Of a DNA stretch of 64,000 nucleotides, positions 12,466-23,331 are shown piece after piece; the first letter of the stretch is position 1; every line of letters starts with the position of its first letter. The DNA comes from Gymnorhina tibicen. Its lineage: Eukaryota; Chordata; Aves; Passeriformes; Artamidae. A program made the position numbers and the translations under genes. The notes under the pieces are model-generated. The model saw only the letters and a program-made list of their open reading frames with translations, was not told the origin of the DNA and ran no database searches. The stretch is taken from contig VXAZ01002377.1 of NCBI GenBank assembly GCA_013399875.1, positions 843,450 through 907,449 of the forward strand, given 5' to 3'.

Positions 12466-12517
12466 AAATGAGATCATCTTTAAGATTCCCTCCAACCCAT
12501 CCTATGACTCTCTGATT
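12466..12517 (+). mobile_element. very short CR1 3' end, group A
   Basis: Reads GAGATCATCTTTAAGATTCC, then CTCCAACCCATCCTATGACTC, which is the group A terminus with a decayed tail. About 50 bases remain. Confidence 0.7.
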
Positions 12518-15500
12518 TCTGCATTTCTATTATATTACCCCAAGCAAGAGCAAGGAGAAAGACATCAGGGTATTCCCCACCTAAAACCTGCCTGATTCGG
12601 AGGTAATTGCTATTTAGGCTATTAAGGATGTATGATAAATGTGAAGGGACACAGCCTAACACCACACGTTCCTCCTAAAACACCTTCAGAATACAGCAGC
12701 AGAGCTGACCTGATGGCCAAATATTTGTGGGGTTTTGATGTGGCAGCAAAGTCCCCAAATGCCTTCAGACCCAGGGAACAAAAGAGAGAAGCACCGACCA
12801 TCCTGGCTAAACCCCCCACGTGAGTGACCTTCTCTCAGAAGGAGAATTCCTTTTGAAACCCAAAACCTGATAACACGTGTGTGTTTGTATACACATCAAT
12901 ATGTGTGATAAGAAGGCTGCTCCGTGGCAGAACCTGCCAACAAACCCATTTTTTGTCACCATCTGCTAGGAAGAGAGCGAGCACCTGTTAGGAGCAGCTG
13001 CCTGAATGCAGAATGTAGGTAAGAGAGAAAAATCAGTTTCATTTTGGACTTGGCCTGCTGCAGGTAGCACATGGCTCCCACCACCGAGGATGCCAAGTGG
13101 TCCTTTTTAAGTTTGTCCTAATTAAGAGCGTTATGAAACCTCCAAATTGTCCATTTATAGGCTGTTACAGCAAGTAAGAGGAGTGATGGGGCCCCCCCAA
13201 AACACCTCCCCACCTCCACTGGTGTCTCTGCCCTGTTCCCTGCCTTCTTCTTTCTTTGAAGCCAAGGGAGCATTTGGAGGAGCCGTGCGTGGCTTGGTGC
13301 CTCTCCTGGCACGGCAGCTGCCCCAGGACGTGTTGCTCCGAGGAATCCCAGCCTTAGCAACACCCCTTGACTCCTTCCTTTGGAGAGCAACTGCTTCCCT
13401 TTGGCTCCCTCCTGGTGTCCATCTCCGTGGGGGTCCTGGGAGGGATTTTGGAGGGAACGAGGGCACTCGGTCCAGGCGCTCGCTGTGACCAAGGCACCAG
13501 CAGCTGCCAGCCCTGCCAGGCTGTCCTTTCTCCAGGGGGAGCAACGGGGGTGCCACCACCCAGAGAACTTGGAGTGGGCAGGGAAGAACACATGAAAGGA
13601 TTTCCCACCCTTGTCCAAGTGACAGATCTGAGTTCACAAGTCAGCGTGGCCTCTCCCACCGTGCCTGGCACCACGGATGGTCTCAAATCTGCTGCCCTTA
13701 ATACCCACTTATGGCATCTGTGCATCCATGGAAGGAATGAGGTCATTCATTTTGTTCTTTCCCAGCCTCCCAAGCATGGACTGTTCCTCATTTTCTTCAG
13801 CAAGCAGAGCTTTGTGTCCCACGGCTGAGCGTGTCCTGCACAGCCCGTGTGACACAGCCACGCACCCAGTGACGACACCAGCACCTGCCCATCCCTGTGC
13901 TTTTGGTCCTAGAACTCAGCCATCCTGCAGGGAATCTTCCTCTTCCCCTTTACCACACAGCCCGACATCTAAGAATCATCTGGGGAGGAACTACAGGACT
14001 TTGAGGAGCTCCTGTATCCATTAATATGAACAGGATGGGCTCCCCTTGCACAGGAGGAATTTGCAGGAGGCACCAATATTTGGGAGCCCTTTCAGGTCCA
14101 AACGTCTTCCCATTTTTCTCTTTTCCCTGCTTCTTATCCTCCATTTCTTGTCTTCCCAACTACTTCTGTCCATCTTCTGATCTGCCCTGTGTCACAATCC
14201 CCTGTTATGAGGATGATAAATATTTTTTATAAATCATCTGTCCCACCCATTTAACCCCAGAAATTTGTATTTTCTTAAATGGCAGCAAAGAACTGGTGGG
14301 ACTGTCACAGCCTGTGAAAATCCAGAGGCTCGTGCACACAGGCACTGCCTTGAGGAATAAGGGATATTCCCAAAGTGCTTTTGAGGCTCCGAGCTCTGCA
14401 ATGCTCTACATGCAGATGCGAGGCACTACAGTTCAGCTGGATCAAACGCTGATCCAAAAATAAATCCCAACCCTGATTTGTGGGTGGGAGAACACCCATC
14501 CAGCTTGAGGGCGAGTGCATGAGGCCGAGGGAGAAATCCCATTTCTCCTGCTCGTAAAGGAGTAAATCTGCTCTGGCTGCAGCGAAACCCAGATAAAATC
14601 CCACGAAGCCATCCCACAGAGCCCCTTCTCCCCACGAAGCTGCACTTCCAGTCGTGGGGTTTAGCACAGATCCCACCGGTCAAGCAGGAATTCTTTTTCC
14701 CAACGCAGATTTTCTCTCTGTGAGCACATCTGTAAGGATATGGATCCCTGCCTCCTGGGACAGGCCTAATGGGCTCTGCATCCACTCTGCCTCATTTCTT
14801 TGGGAAGCGCTGGCTCTGCAGTGGGAGGGCTGAAGAGGGGCTTGCGCCGAGGGACATTTTTCCATCCCAAATTCAAATGTACAAACAGAGACCGTGGATT
14901 ATTATCGCCGAGAGGAACAACAACAGAGAATGCAAGAGCCACAGGTCGGGGAGTCGGTGACACAGAAACACCCAAGGACAGGATGAGCTAATTAATGTCA
15001 CCCTCTGCCCTCAAAACTGGTCCTGTATTTCCTCAAGAGCTTCTGCTCCCCACCAGCCAAGGGGCAGCGATGCAGGAACCCAGAGAGGGCAACTCTGGAT
15101 GTCCCAGCTCCTTTCAGCCCATTTGGTGGTGAGGAATCTCCTCCTGGTTCATATCCTGTGATTCCCTGATGGATTTGGGCTGTCAGAGGAAGGCAGGGAT
15201 ATTGAACAGCTCAGTGCTGACTTGGCATGCAGAAGAGAAGGGGAAGAAGCTGGAGTTGAGCTCAGTTATGGATCACGAGAGCAGAAATCAGAGGTGTCCA
15301 TGCCCAGGCGGGAGGGGATCCCACCAGGAAAGCCTCCCCCCAGAACAAACACGGGATAAATCCATCCTTGAGAGCAGCCCAGGCGCCAGTGAAGCTCTAC
15401 TACAAAGCAACCCCCCTCGGGGCAACACCAAAATACTAAAATATTAAAATTCTCCACATTTTTACCACCAGCACGTGCTCAGATGAAGAACCTCAAGTCA

Positions 15501-15790
15501 AGAAGAGCTTAGTCTCAGAAACAACGTGGTGAAAAATCCAAATTCTTCTGCCTTTTCAAAAAAAATTCCAGCAACTGAAAGGGGAAAAAAGCAGGGGAAA
15601 TAAAAAAAAAAAAAAGAAAAAGGCTTGTTCATGCTGTTACAGTTTAGGAACTGCTGGCATCCCTGTCTCCGAGAGGAAGGGATGGGGAGCTGACTGTTCA
15701 GCAGCTGAGAACGTGTGTTCTGGAAGCAGCTCCGGGAGCAGATGGTGCAATGATTACTGCCAGTAAATGTTAGAGCCCTCTTTTCCTTTC
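12518..15790. other. repeat-poor single-copy DNA, GC-rich near 13.2-13.6 kb
   Basis: No CR1 over 3.3 kb. The 13240-13560 segment is GC-rich and open in several frames on both strands (up to 166 codons on the minus strand at 13118-13618), the pattern expected of stop-poor sequence rather than a gene. A C7 run lies near 13193. An A-rich stretch is at 15600-15620. Confidence 0.5.
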
Positions 15791-15848
15791 TTTTTTTTTT
15801 TTTTTTTTCCTTTTTTTTTTTTTTTTTTTCCCTTTTTTTTTTTTTTTT
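15791..15848. repeat. interrupted poly-T tract
   Basis: Three long T runs are separated only by CC and CCC, with more T-rich sequence on the left side. On the other strand this creates an artificial lysine-rich reading frame. It is not obviously the tail of a repeat, because CR1 lacks poly-A. Read length through such tracts is unreliable. Confidence 0.95.
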
Positions 15849-16157
15849 AACTCGAATTCTGAACAACAGGGGAAAAATAATTACAAAGAATACATGAAAG
15901 CAGCTTGATTTCCTTTCGTTTTCCCCTCTCCAAGCGCGTCTTGCTCCTTCTCTAATACCTGACGCTGCAGAAGGGGATGTTCCCTGGGATCGCTGGGATG
16001 CTGGAATCCACCACCAAGCACTTTGTTCTGGGGACTTTGACATGGCTGCTGTGCTCCAAGCTGTGTTCCCTGGGAATTGAGGAGCTGCAGGAGCTACATG
16101 TGCTCTGAGTGGGGTGCTGGAAACAGGGAAAAGGAGAAGGGCTGCAGCTGTGTTTAA
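15849..16157. other. single-copy DNA
   Basis: Nothing recognised apart from a few CpG sites. It connects the poly-T tract with the next CR1. Confidence 0.45.
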
Positions 16158-16252
16158 CGGAAAGTGGTCCTGCCCATGGCAGGGGCTGAAATTGGTGATC
16201 TTTAAGGTCCCTTCCAACCCAAACCATGCTGGGATACGATGATTCCATGATT
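16158..16252 (+). mobile_element. short CR1 3' end, group A
   Basis: Reads GGAAAGTGGTCCTGCCCATG, then GTGATCTTTAAGGTCCCTTC and a tail decayed to GGGATACGATGATTCCATGA. Only about 95 bases of 3' UTR were inserted or survive. Confidence 0.88.
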
Positions 16253-18143
16253 TAAGTAGTCACCCTTCTGCCTTGTGGTGTGACAAATAGCCCTTGGACC
16301 AAGAAACGGGAATTATTTTTACCCTTCATCACCAGAGTCTGACTCTCCTGGCCCCATCTCCCCCTCCAGTGTCTCTGAGTAACCCTAAAACATTTCTCCC
16401 CCATTCCCTCTCTTATTCCCCTCTCTCTGTCCGAACATTCTCTTTCTTTCCCCCTTAAAATTTGATTTTTTTTTTCATTTTTTTGCCCTTCTAGCAGGGC
16501 AGCTTGTCCCTCATCACTTTAAAATCAATTTAAACCCCAAGGAGCTCCCAAATTTTTAAAGAGGAAACATCAGCCAGGATGGGAAGGAGCACCCCTGTCT
16601 TCTTGGAAAACACACCGTGGTGCTGGGGCAGGCACAGCCGAGCAGCTCAACACATCCCCTGCAGCATCTCTTGAGGGCTTCAGCTTTTAAATGCTGTGAC
16701 ATCTCTCCCAAATGTGTCTTGTTTTTTTTGGTTTTTGAGGTTTTTTTAATGTCTGCAAATTAAGAAAAGCCAGGGAATTTTCCACAGGGAGATCAAAAAA
16801 AAAAAGCAGGATATGCGCAAAAGACGCCTCCTTCCTGAAATTCAGATCCCTGCTCTGCAGCAGGGAGGTACCAAAGCTCCTCGTAGACAGGCTGGGAGAA
16901 ATATTTTAGTATTGAAAACAACATGTTTTTCTCCAGCTTCCTGCTCCCAACAATTTTGGCTGGAACTTTAAAAATATCAGTCTGAGGAGGCAGAAAACTG
17001 GCACGGAAAATGTCACCCCCCAAATTAATGTTTGCTGAAGTATCAGTCAACTGAGGGAAAAGACTTCTGTGAGGAACTGTCAGACATCCCTAAAACGGGG
17101 AGCATCCAGCTCCACTGGCAAGACCGAGGTGCCAGAATTCCTCCCTGTGATTCCAGGTCAAAGCAAATCACATTTTTTAATTAGAAGACTGAGATTTCTT
17201 TGTGACCATATAGGAAAAGGAATGGTCAACATCAGCTAAATTATCAAATTCTTCTTATTATTAGCCCCGAAATTCTTCTTTGAAGGTCAGGCATGGCTTT
17301 TCAAGGTGAAGCCTAACAGTAGTTAAAGAATAAGATTTTTGATTTCAGTTATAATAATTTTGAGGCTTTGTTGGGATGTTTTCAATTACAATCACAGCTC
17401 TCATCCTTTGACAGCTCCCAGGGAAGAAAAGAGGGGAGTAAATGAAATGCTGCATCTTCATTCAAAGCCTGCAGCACTCACCAAACAAAACCAAAATGAA
17501 GGGTGCCAGGAAAGTCAGCAGTGGACCATCCCTGAATACTCCTCTCCTTGAGATGCAGCACTTGTATCAAGGACACAAACCATCAATAATGACAGCAGCA
17601 GTGTTTGTTCTGCAATTTGTGGGCATTCAGAGCCCACTCCTCAAATCCTTGCTTAAATTGTGGCAGCACAAATGGAGTTGGACAGAGCCCAGTCCTCGAG
17701 TCCTACACCATTTCCTGGGTTCAAAGGCTGAGCGTTTTAGCTGTGTAATAATGGGTGGTATTACCAGGTATTGTGATGAAAAGAAATCTTCCTTGAAATG
17801 AAAATATCCTCTTTCCACAGAGCATGAACCCAGCTTTCTCTTTCTTCCATGCTGGATCTGTGGGATTTGCAGGGAAACTCTCGTGGCACTTGTGGGATAG
17901 CACTTCATGCTGAGCTATCAGGTAGCAGGTCAGGCTTGGGGGTGTTTTCTTTTAATTTGTTGTTCCAGCTAACTGAGGACACCAGATTTAAGACTGGCAG
18001 TGCAAACACAGATGCTGTGGGAATACTTTAAAGGCATATCTGACACACCTGAACATTTCTTGGCCAATTGATAAATAAAAATCAGTAACAGTGAGGAAAT
18101 GTGTGAAGGATTTGATTTAATTTTAGTATTTTTGTTGTTCTCT
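16253..18143. other. single-copy DNA with T-rich patches
   Basis: T-rich runs occur near 16467-16484 and 16720-16747, and an A run near 16796-16806. Frames stay below 120 codons and are unconvincing. No repeat family recognised. Confidence 0.5.
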
Positions 18144-18249
18144 CCAGGCTGGATGGGGCTTTGAGCAACCTGGTCTAGCGGAGCCATTGGAGGTGTTGGA
18201 GCTGGATGGTCTTTGAGGTCCCTTCCAACCCAAACCATTCTGATTCTGT
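18144..18249 (+). mobile_element. short CR1 3' end, group A variant
   Basis: Reads GGCTGGATGGGGCTTTGAGC, then ACCTGGTCTAG and GATGGTCTTTGAGGTCCC, ending CCATTCTGATTCTG. A stretch between has drifted to GGAGCCATTGGAGGTG where TGTCCCTGCCCATGG is expected. Confidence 0.88.
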
Positions 18250-18869
18250 TTCAAAGTACATTTGCTGAAGCCCCATTTTTCCTGCCCATTAAAAGCGTTT
18301 GCCCCCAGCTACTGAAGGGTGTGATTCTCTTCTCTGAGCCTGGCTTGGTGAAAGGCAAAACCCCCCCAGCTCTTTCTTTACAGGGTTCATAAATTGATCT
18401 TGTGGTCATCAAGGACAAGGCCAAACTGCACTCCAAGACCTCTTTACAGCCCCAGAGGTGTGATATTCTTTTCATGATTCTCCTGACTGTCTTCCTACCC
18501 ACATCCTGCCTGATGCTGATTTCACGGGATTACAAGGCGAGGCTTAGAGATCTCATTAAAAATACCACCAAAAAAAAACTGGCTTTGGGGAAAAATTGAT
18601 TTGTGATCCTACAAAGTCAACTCAAGATTTATGAGGCTGCAGAGTGAGAGGCTGGGGCAGGTCCCTTCCGTGCCTGTCCTTCTATTGTCCTGCTTGTAAA
18701 GGTCCAAGTGCAACATCTGTACTTGCAGCAGAGCTGAAGTTTGTGATACGAGGGCACTGCTCGACCACGCCGGAGCCTCGGCATTGCCTGACCTGGGGGA
18801 GGAGTGCCAGGACATGCAGCCATGAAGACAATGCACCTTTTCTCTGGGAAAAGTGATAAGGAACTGACC
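18250..18869. other. single-copy DNA
   Basis: No repeat or gene recognised. An A8 run lies near 18571. Antisense frames here are short or run into the neighbouring CR1. Confidence 0.45.
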
Positions 18870-19027
18870 CGGGTTGCCCAGAAAAGCAGTTGCTGCCCCA
18901 TCCCTGGAAGTGTCCAAGGCCAGGTTGGAGCCACCAGGGAGAGTGGAAGGTGTCCCTGCCCATGGTGGGAGGGTGGGAGCAAGATGGTCTTTCAGGTCCC
19001 TTCCAACCCAAACCATTCCATGATCTC
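18870..19027 (+). mobile_element. CR1 3' end, group A
   Basis: Starts in the CCCAGAAAAGCAGTTGCTGC segment and runs through GGAAGTGTCCAAGGCCAGG to ACCCAAACCATTCCATGATC. The part that normally reads GACGGGGCTTGGAGCAACC is shortened, a small internal deletion. Confidence 0.9.
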
Positions 19028-19762
19028 ATCCCAGCTTTCCACTTCCCTTCCCTCTGGTTTTTAAACTTTCAGCAAAGCTTTGCTCCTCACCTTTACCCAG
19101 CAAGTGCCTCTGAAGTGCTTTGGGAACCTGAGGCAAAAAGTGCAATGCAAAACTTCGATGAATCCCACGCTGGCCTGTTGTTCCCAGGCCTCTTAATGAG
19201 GATAATTTATAGAATTCCTCTAACATAAGTGCATTCCAACCATCCCTGCCCCCCCCAAGCAAGGAATCAATTGAGGCAAAATGGTCCATGACAGGAAAGA
19301 AGGAGAGGTGGATTAAATATTTAAAGCGTTACTGTAAATGAAGATGCCGAAGCCAGGTCAGTAATGAGCTTCCCCCGAAGCCACTGGGAGCTCACATTAA
19401 TGCTGCACTTGACTCCTGCAGGTCTCTCCCACATGCCAGCAAAACTGCCCCAAGTTGCCAAGCAGACACATGGAACAAAGTGGTGTGTTGGGCTCTGTGC
19501 ATGTGTGCAGGATGGGGAGAGAGATTTAACCCCTTCTGCACACCCAGAGCCGTAAAACAGGACAAGAGTCAGAAACTGCTCTCATTTGGATCTGGGGTTG
19601 ACTTCTAGCAACAAGATAGTCAAGCTGCCATGAAAAACTGCGGTTCTCCCGAAGAAGTTGAACCAAAGACTGTGATTCTCCTGAAGAAGCTGAACCAGAC
19701 ATAGAATAAATGGATGTTGTAGGTTGAGACTCTGAAGTGTTCGCAGAGGAGAGGTGCTGGAA
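19028..19762. other. single-copy DNA with a 32-bp duplication
   Basis: No CR1. It contains the two-copy 32-bp repeat at 19637-19700 and an AATAAA about 10 bases after it. A decayed LTR is possible but I could not define ends. Confidence 0.45.
19637..19700. repeat. two-copy tandem repeat, 32-bp unit
   Basis: Unit 1 reads ACTGCGGTTCTCCCGAAGAA then GTTGAACCAAAG. Unit 2 reads ACTGTGATTCTCCTGAAGAA then GCTGAACCAGAC. The units match at about 26 of 32 positions with no indel. The period is not a multiple of three, so this is unlikely to be a peptide repeat. Confidence 0.85.
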
Positions 19763-19830
19763 ATAGAATCATGGAGTGGTTATGGTGGGAAGGGACTTAA
19801 GGATCATTTAGTTCCAACTCCCCCACCATG
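19763..19830 (-). mobile_element. CR1 3' end, decayed
   Basis: Reads ATAGAATCATGGAGTGGTTA, then GGGAAGGGACTTAAGGATC and a diverged continuation. About 95 unrelated bases separate it from the next piece, which lies in the same orientation and order, so the two may be halves of one interrupted copy. Confidence 0.75.
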
Positions 19831-19926
19831 GTAATTAGCACTCATCTCACCAGATTTTTCCAAAGGAATTCATTCCATTACATGTGTAGACTGCGTCCTG
19901 CACTTAGTACAGTCCAATCACTCTCT

Positions 19927-20011
19927 CGGAGCCCCTTTAGGCACTGGAAGGGGCTCTAAGGTCTCCCCAGGGCTTTTCTTTTCCAGGCTGGACACCCCCA
20001 GCTCTCTCAGT
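19927..20011 (-). mobile_element. internal CR1 piece, group A
   Basis: Reads CGGAGCCCCTTTAGGCACTG through TCCAGGCTGGACACCCCCAG, an ORF2 C-terminal block. It is collinear with the tail fragment at 19763-19830 on the same strand, which supports one copy with a deletion or replacement in the middle. Confidence 0.8.
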
Positions 20012-20647
20012 CATCCTACTGTCCCACAGCAGAAGCAGCTCCATTTCCAGCTTTCCCAAGGGATATTTTCCCAGTCTGTTCCCATGTCTCCCGGCCTTGC
20101 TGTTTTCCACTCCAAATACAAGAATTACATTCTCTTGCCTAAACCAGAGCCCCAAGAGCACCATTCAATGCAACCTTCTTCTTTGGCACAGAACGAATAT
20201 GGAAACTATTGTTAAATTCTCTGACTTCAGACTTCCAGCAAACCTCCTACAGATGTTCCAGCAGTTCCATGTAGACCTGGTTGCTTTTTCTTGCTTACAA
20301 GGATCTTCTGGGTGCTTGTGAAGGCTTTGATTATAGGTGCCAGCACATTTCTAGGAGTTAGAGTGGTTCATGTCTATCTGCACTGTCAGGTCCTCCTTTC
20401 CCATTAAGACAGGCACCAAATATTCCTTATTCCAGGCCCCCACAACCTCACCCCTCTCCTGCAAGTTTCAGCCTCTTGGAAGTGCCAATAGCTCCAAGAT
20501 AAATATGAAGAGGATTGGAAAACCATAGAAAAACAACCAACTGATCTTCAAGAGCACTCAGAATTGGATGAAAAAGGAAGATTTAAATCCAAGCATGAAA
20601 AGCAAAATCTTCAACTACTAAAAAAAAAAGGTTAAAAAGGGCCCTGA
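20012..20647. other. single-copy DNA
   Basis: No repeat or gene recognised. An A9 run near 20620 directly precedes the next CR1. Confidence 0.45.
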
Positions 20648-20810
20648 AAGGGTTGTGCTGCCCAGGGCAGGCGTGGAGTCCCCATCCCTGGAGGGATTTA
20701 AAAGCCGTGTGGATGTGGCACTTGAGGACGTGGGGCAGCGGTGGCCTCGGCAGTGCTGGGGACTGCTTGAACTTGAGGATCTTGGAGGACTTTTCCAACC
20801 TCAGTGAAGG
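20648..20810 (+). mobile_element. CR1 3' end, group C
   Basis: Sense reading AGGGTTGTGCTGCCCAGGGC, then GGAGGGATTTAAAAGCCGTG, TGGCCTCGGCAGTGCTGGG and CTTGGAGGACTTTTCCAACC. The tail after CCTCAGTGA is lost. Confidence 0.9.
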
Positions 20811-21715
20811 GCACAGGCAGAGGAACTTCGTCATCAGAAGTGAAAGGGTTTAGAGCATTCCACGGCATGGTTTTATCCCACTAACTCCCTTTCCCATCCT
20901 TTCCCAGCGCAATTTTAAAGATGGGGGGCCAGGGATCATTCCCAAGGGCAGTTTGCACGTGGCCAACCTGTTTCCAAAAGTAAATTAAGAGTAGGTGCAG
21001 TAATTAATAGCATGGATGAAACCAGGCTCTGCCCTTCAAGTTTCACCCATGACACACCTCTCAATAAGACAAGTGGAATCCAGGGACAGAATCATCCAAG
21101 AAATCTCTTGGATAGAGCCATGGACATTATTATAACAATTTCCTCCCATGACCACAGCAGGCTGCTGGTAGGACTGTCCAGAGCATTTCCTGCACGGTTT
21201 ATTCACGCTACAGAACTTCTACACTGCACAGTTCCCAAGGCTGTTTGGGGCACCTCTTAATCTGTTCCATGTTAATTAACACTGTTGTGCTTTTTTTTTT
21301 TCTTCCACCTGTACATTATCAAGCAGCTGAAAACATTATTCCACTAATTTATCTGCTGATGACACGAGCTGGGGTCAGCAGTCTTCAGTCATTTGTCATT
21401 TGGATGGCACTTTGGCTCTGGCATTTCCATCTATCTTCTCCCACTGGATGATATTTGCAGATAAATCTTCCAGAATTAGGTGACTTCTTCCTCTATGATA
21501 TCTCTAAGCCTTAGGAGCTGATCTCCACTGTGCTGCTGAACCAGAACCTGCATCAGCCGACCTCAGAGTGGCAGGATGCTGCCTTTCCAAGATTTGGGCT
21601 CAAACTGGCTGTCAAAATAAGCTTTTTCTTTGGAAAGCCAGCCGGATCTATCCAAGGATCTCACAGGATTCTGCCACCGATCCCCTCCCCCTGCTCTTTG
21701 GCAGCAGAGCATTAT
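20811..21715. other. single-copy DNA
   Basis: A T11 run sits at 21291-21301. No gene or repeat family recognised. Confidence 0.45.
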
Positions 21716-21759
21716 GACTGGATGATCTGAGAGGCCTTTTCCAATGATTCCATGATTCA
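21716..21759 (+). mobile_element. tiny CR1 terminus, group C
   Basis: About 45 bases: GACTGGATGATCTGAGAGGC, then CTTTTCCAATGATTCCATGATT. This is just the last few dozen bases of the element with tail. Confidence 0.65.
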
Positions 21760-22944
21760 ACTTCAGGACAATTCACCCCATCCTGGTGCCTGTTCATTGT
21801 TCCATCCCCATATTTGTGCTGTGCAGGGAATCTGCAGCCTCGACTCCTGCACTGATGAAAAGCTCACTCAAGCTCCAGTGCAAGAAAATCCCTAAATCCT
21901 CTGTGGTTTCAACCTCCCAAATTGTCCATTATCAGCTTTGTTGTAGTGGTTGGCACAAGGAATTAGTCCAACAGGCAGTGACTGACAGTTTTCTCCTAAA
22001 AAATGGCACCATCTGGCAAAGCAGAATTGCCATTCCATATTTTCCTGGTCCTCCAAAGCATTTCTGTCCCCTGTCCAAGGCCCATGAGCAACCAGCAGAT
22101 GTGGACAAGGTTTGGGAGAGAATCTGAACCGCAGCTGTGGCTCAATTGGTCATGAAGAAATGTGGAAATTATATAAAAAATATTACAACCAAAACCTTTT
22201 ACTCTTGGATAAATGAGGTTATTCCCCCCAAAATGGGAATAACCAGGAGAAAAACCTCTTTAGGTGTTAAATGGTACTTGATCTGTTTTTATGGGAAGGA
22301 TTCTATGGGGTTGTTGCCCAGAATAACAAGGAAACACATCAGCTGACCCAGGGAATCCTTTCCAGACTCAAGTTTCTGTTCTCTTTAAACTAAATGAAAG
22401 GAAAATGCAGTTCTCATCTCTGAAAGGAAAATCAGTTTTCCTGGAGCACTGACATGCAAACAGGACTTTTTTTTTTTCTCCCCATCTGCAGCAGTTCAGA
22501 CAGATTTAATGTGATTAATGCTGCTAAACTATGTCACCTATGGCATTTTCCTGCTTTCCAGTAGATGAAAAGGCTTCTGTTCAAAAAGAAAACTGCAATA
22601 TGTGCTGCATGAAAAGCCAGCTGGGAGTGGAGGAAGAGAGTGTAGTGATGGCAGATACTTGATTTAGCTCTGCATCAATAAAACATCCACATTTGTAAGA
22701 GAGAATGTGATGGAAAATGTTCTTAATTGAACGCTATTTGTACCAGGGCATTAGGCCACTCACCTGGAACTGCTTCCAGGATGCCCTGCTCTGTTCCTTG
22801 AATTCAGACTTAGATCTCCCCCATTCAAAGCTGTCACTGAAATCAATGTCACAAAGAATGAACTTGATGGGTTTGAGGCAAATTTCCATCTGATTCAGTT
22901 GGGAAGTAAGACCCATGAGGATTGGCCCAGCAACCGAGTTCAAC
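21760..22944. other. single-copy DNA, AT-leaning
   Basis: A T11 run lies at 22467-22477. A plus frame at 21786-22127 gives 113 residues with no recognised motif. No repeat family seen. Confidence 0.45.
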
Positions 22945-23331
22945 AAGCTGGAGGTGTTCCCCTGGAGAAAAGAAGGATCCAGGGACAACTCAGAGCCCCT
23001 GCCAGGGCCTAAAGGGGCTCCAGGAGAGCTGGACAGGGACTTGGGACAAGGGCCTGGGGGGACAGGACACAGGGAATGGCTTCCCGCTGCCAGAGAGCAG
23101 GGATAGATGGGATATTGGGAAGGAATTCCTGGCTGTGAGGGTGGGGAGGCCCTGGCAGAGGTTTCCCAGAGAAGCTGTGGCTGCCCCTGGATCCCTGGAA
23201 GTGTCCAAGGCCAGGCTGGACGGGGCTTGGAGCAACCTGGGATAGTGGAAGGTGTCCGTGCCTGTGGCAGAGGGTGGAATGAGATGTGCTTCAAGGTCCC
23301 TCCCAAAACAACCATTCTATGACTCTGTGAC
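22945..23331 (+). mobile_element. CR1 3' fragment, group A, about 390 bp
   Basis: Sense copy from the ORF2 C-terminal region (frame fragments LEVFPWRKEGS, then WDIGKEFLAVRVGRPWQRF) to the end CAACCATTCTATGACTCTGTG. The upstream sequence is not CR1. It is well preserved, with the 3' UTR intact. Confidence 0.93.

Noticed and set aside
13118..13618. 166-codon minus frame and overlapping frames of 113-160 codons
   Set aside because: Several frames on both strands are open at once in GC-rich DNA, as expected by chance. No domain or splice signal was found.
15498..16217. 239-codon minus-strand frame
   Set aside because: Much of it is a lysine-rich translation of the poly-T tract, and its start lies in a CR1 end. 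It is an artefact.
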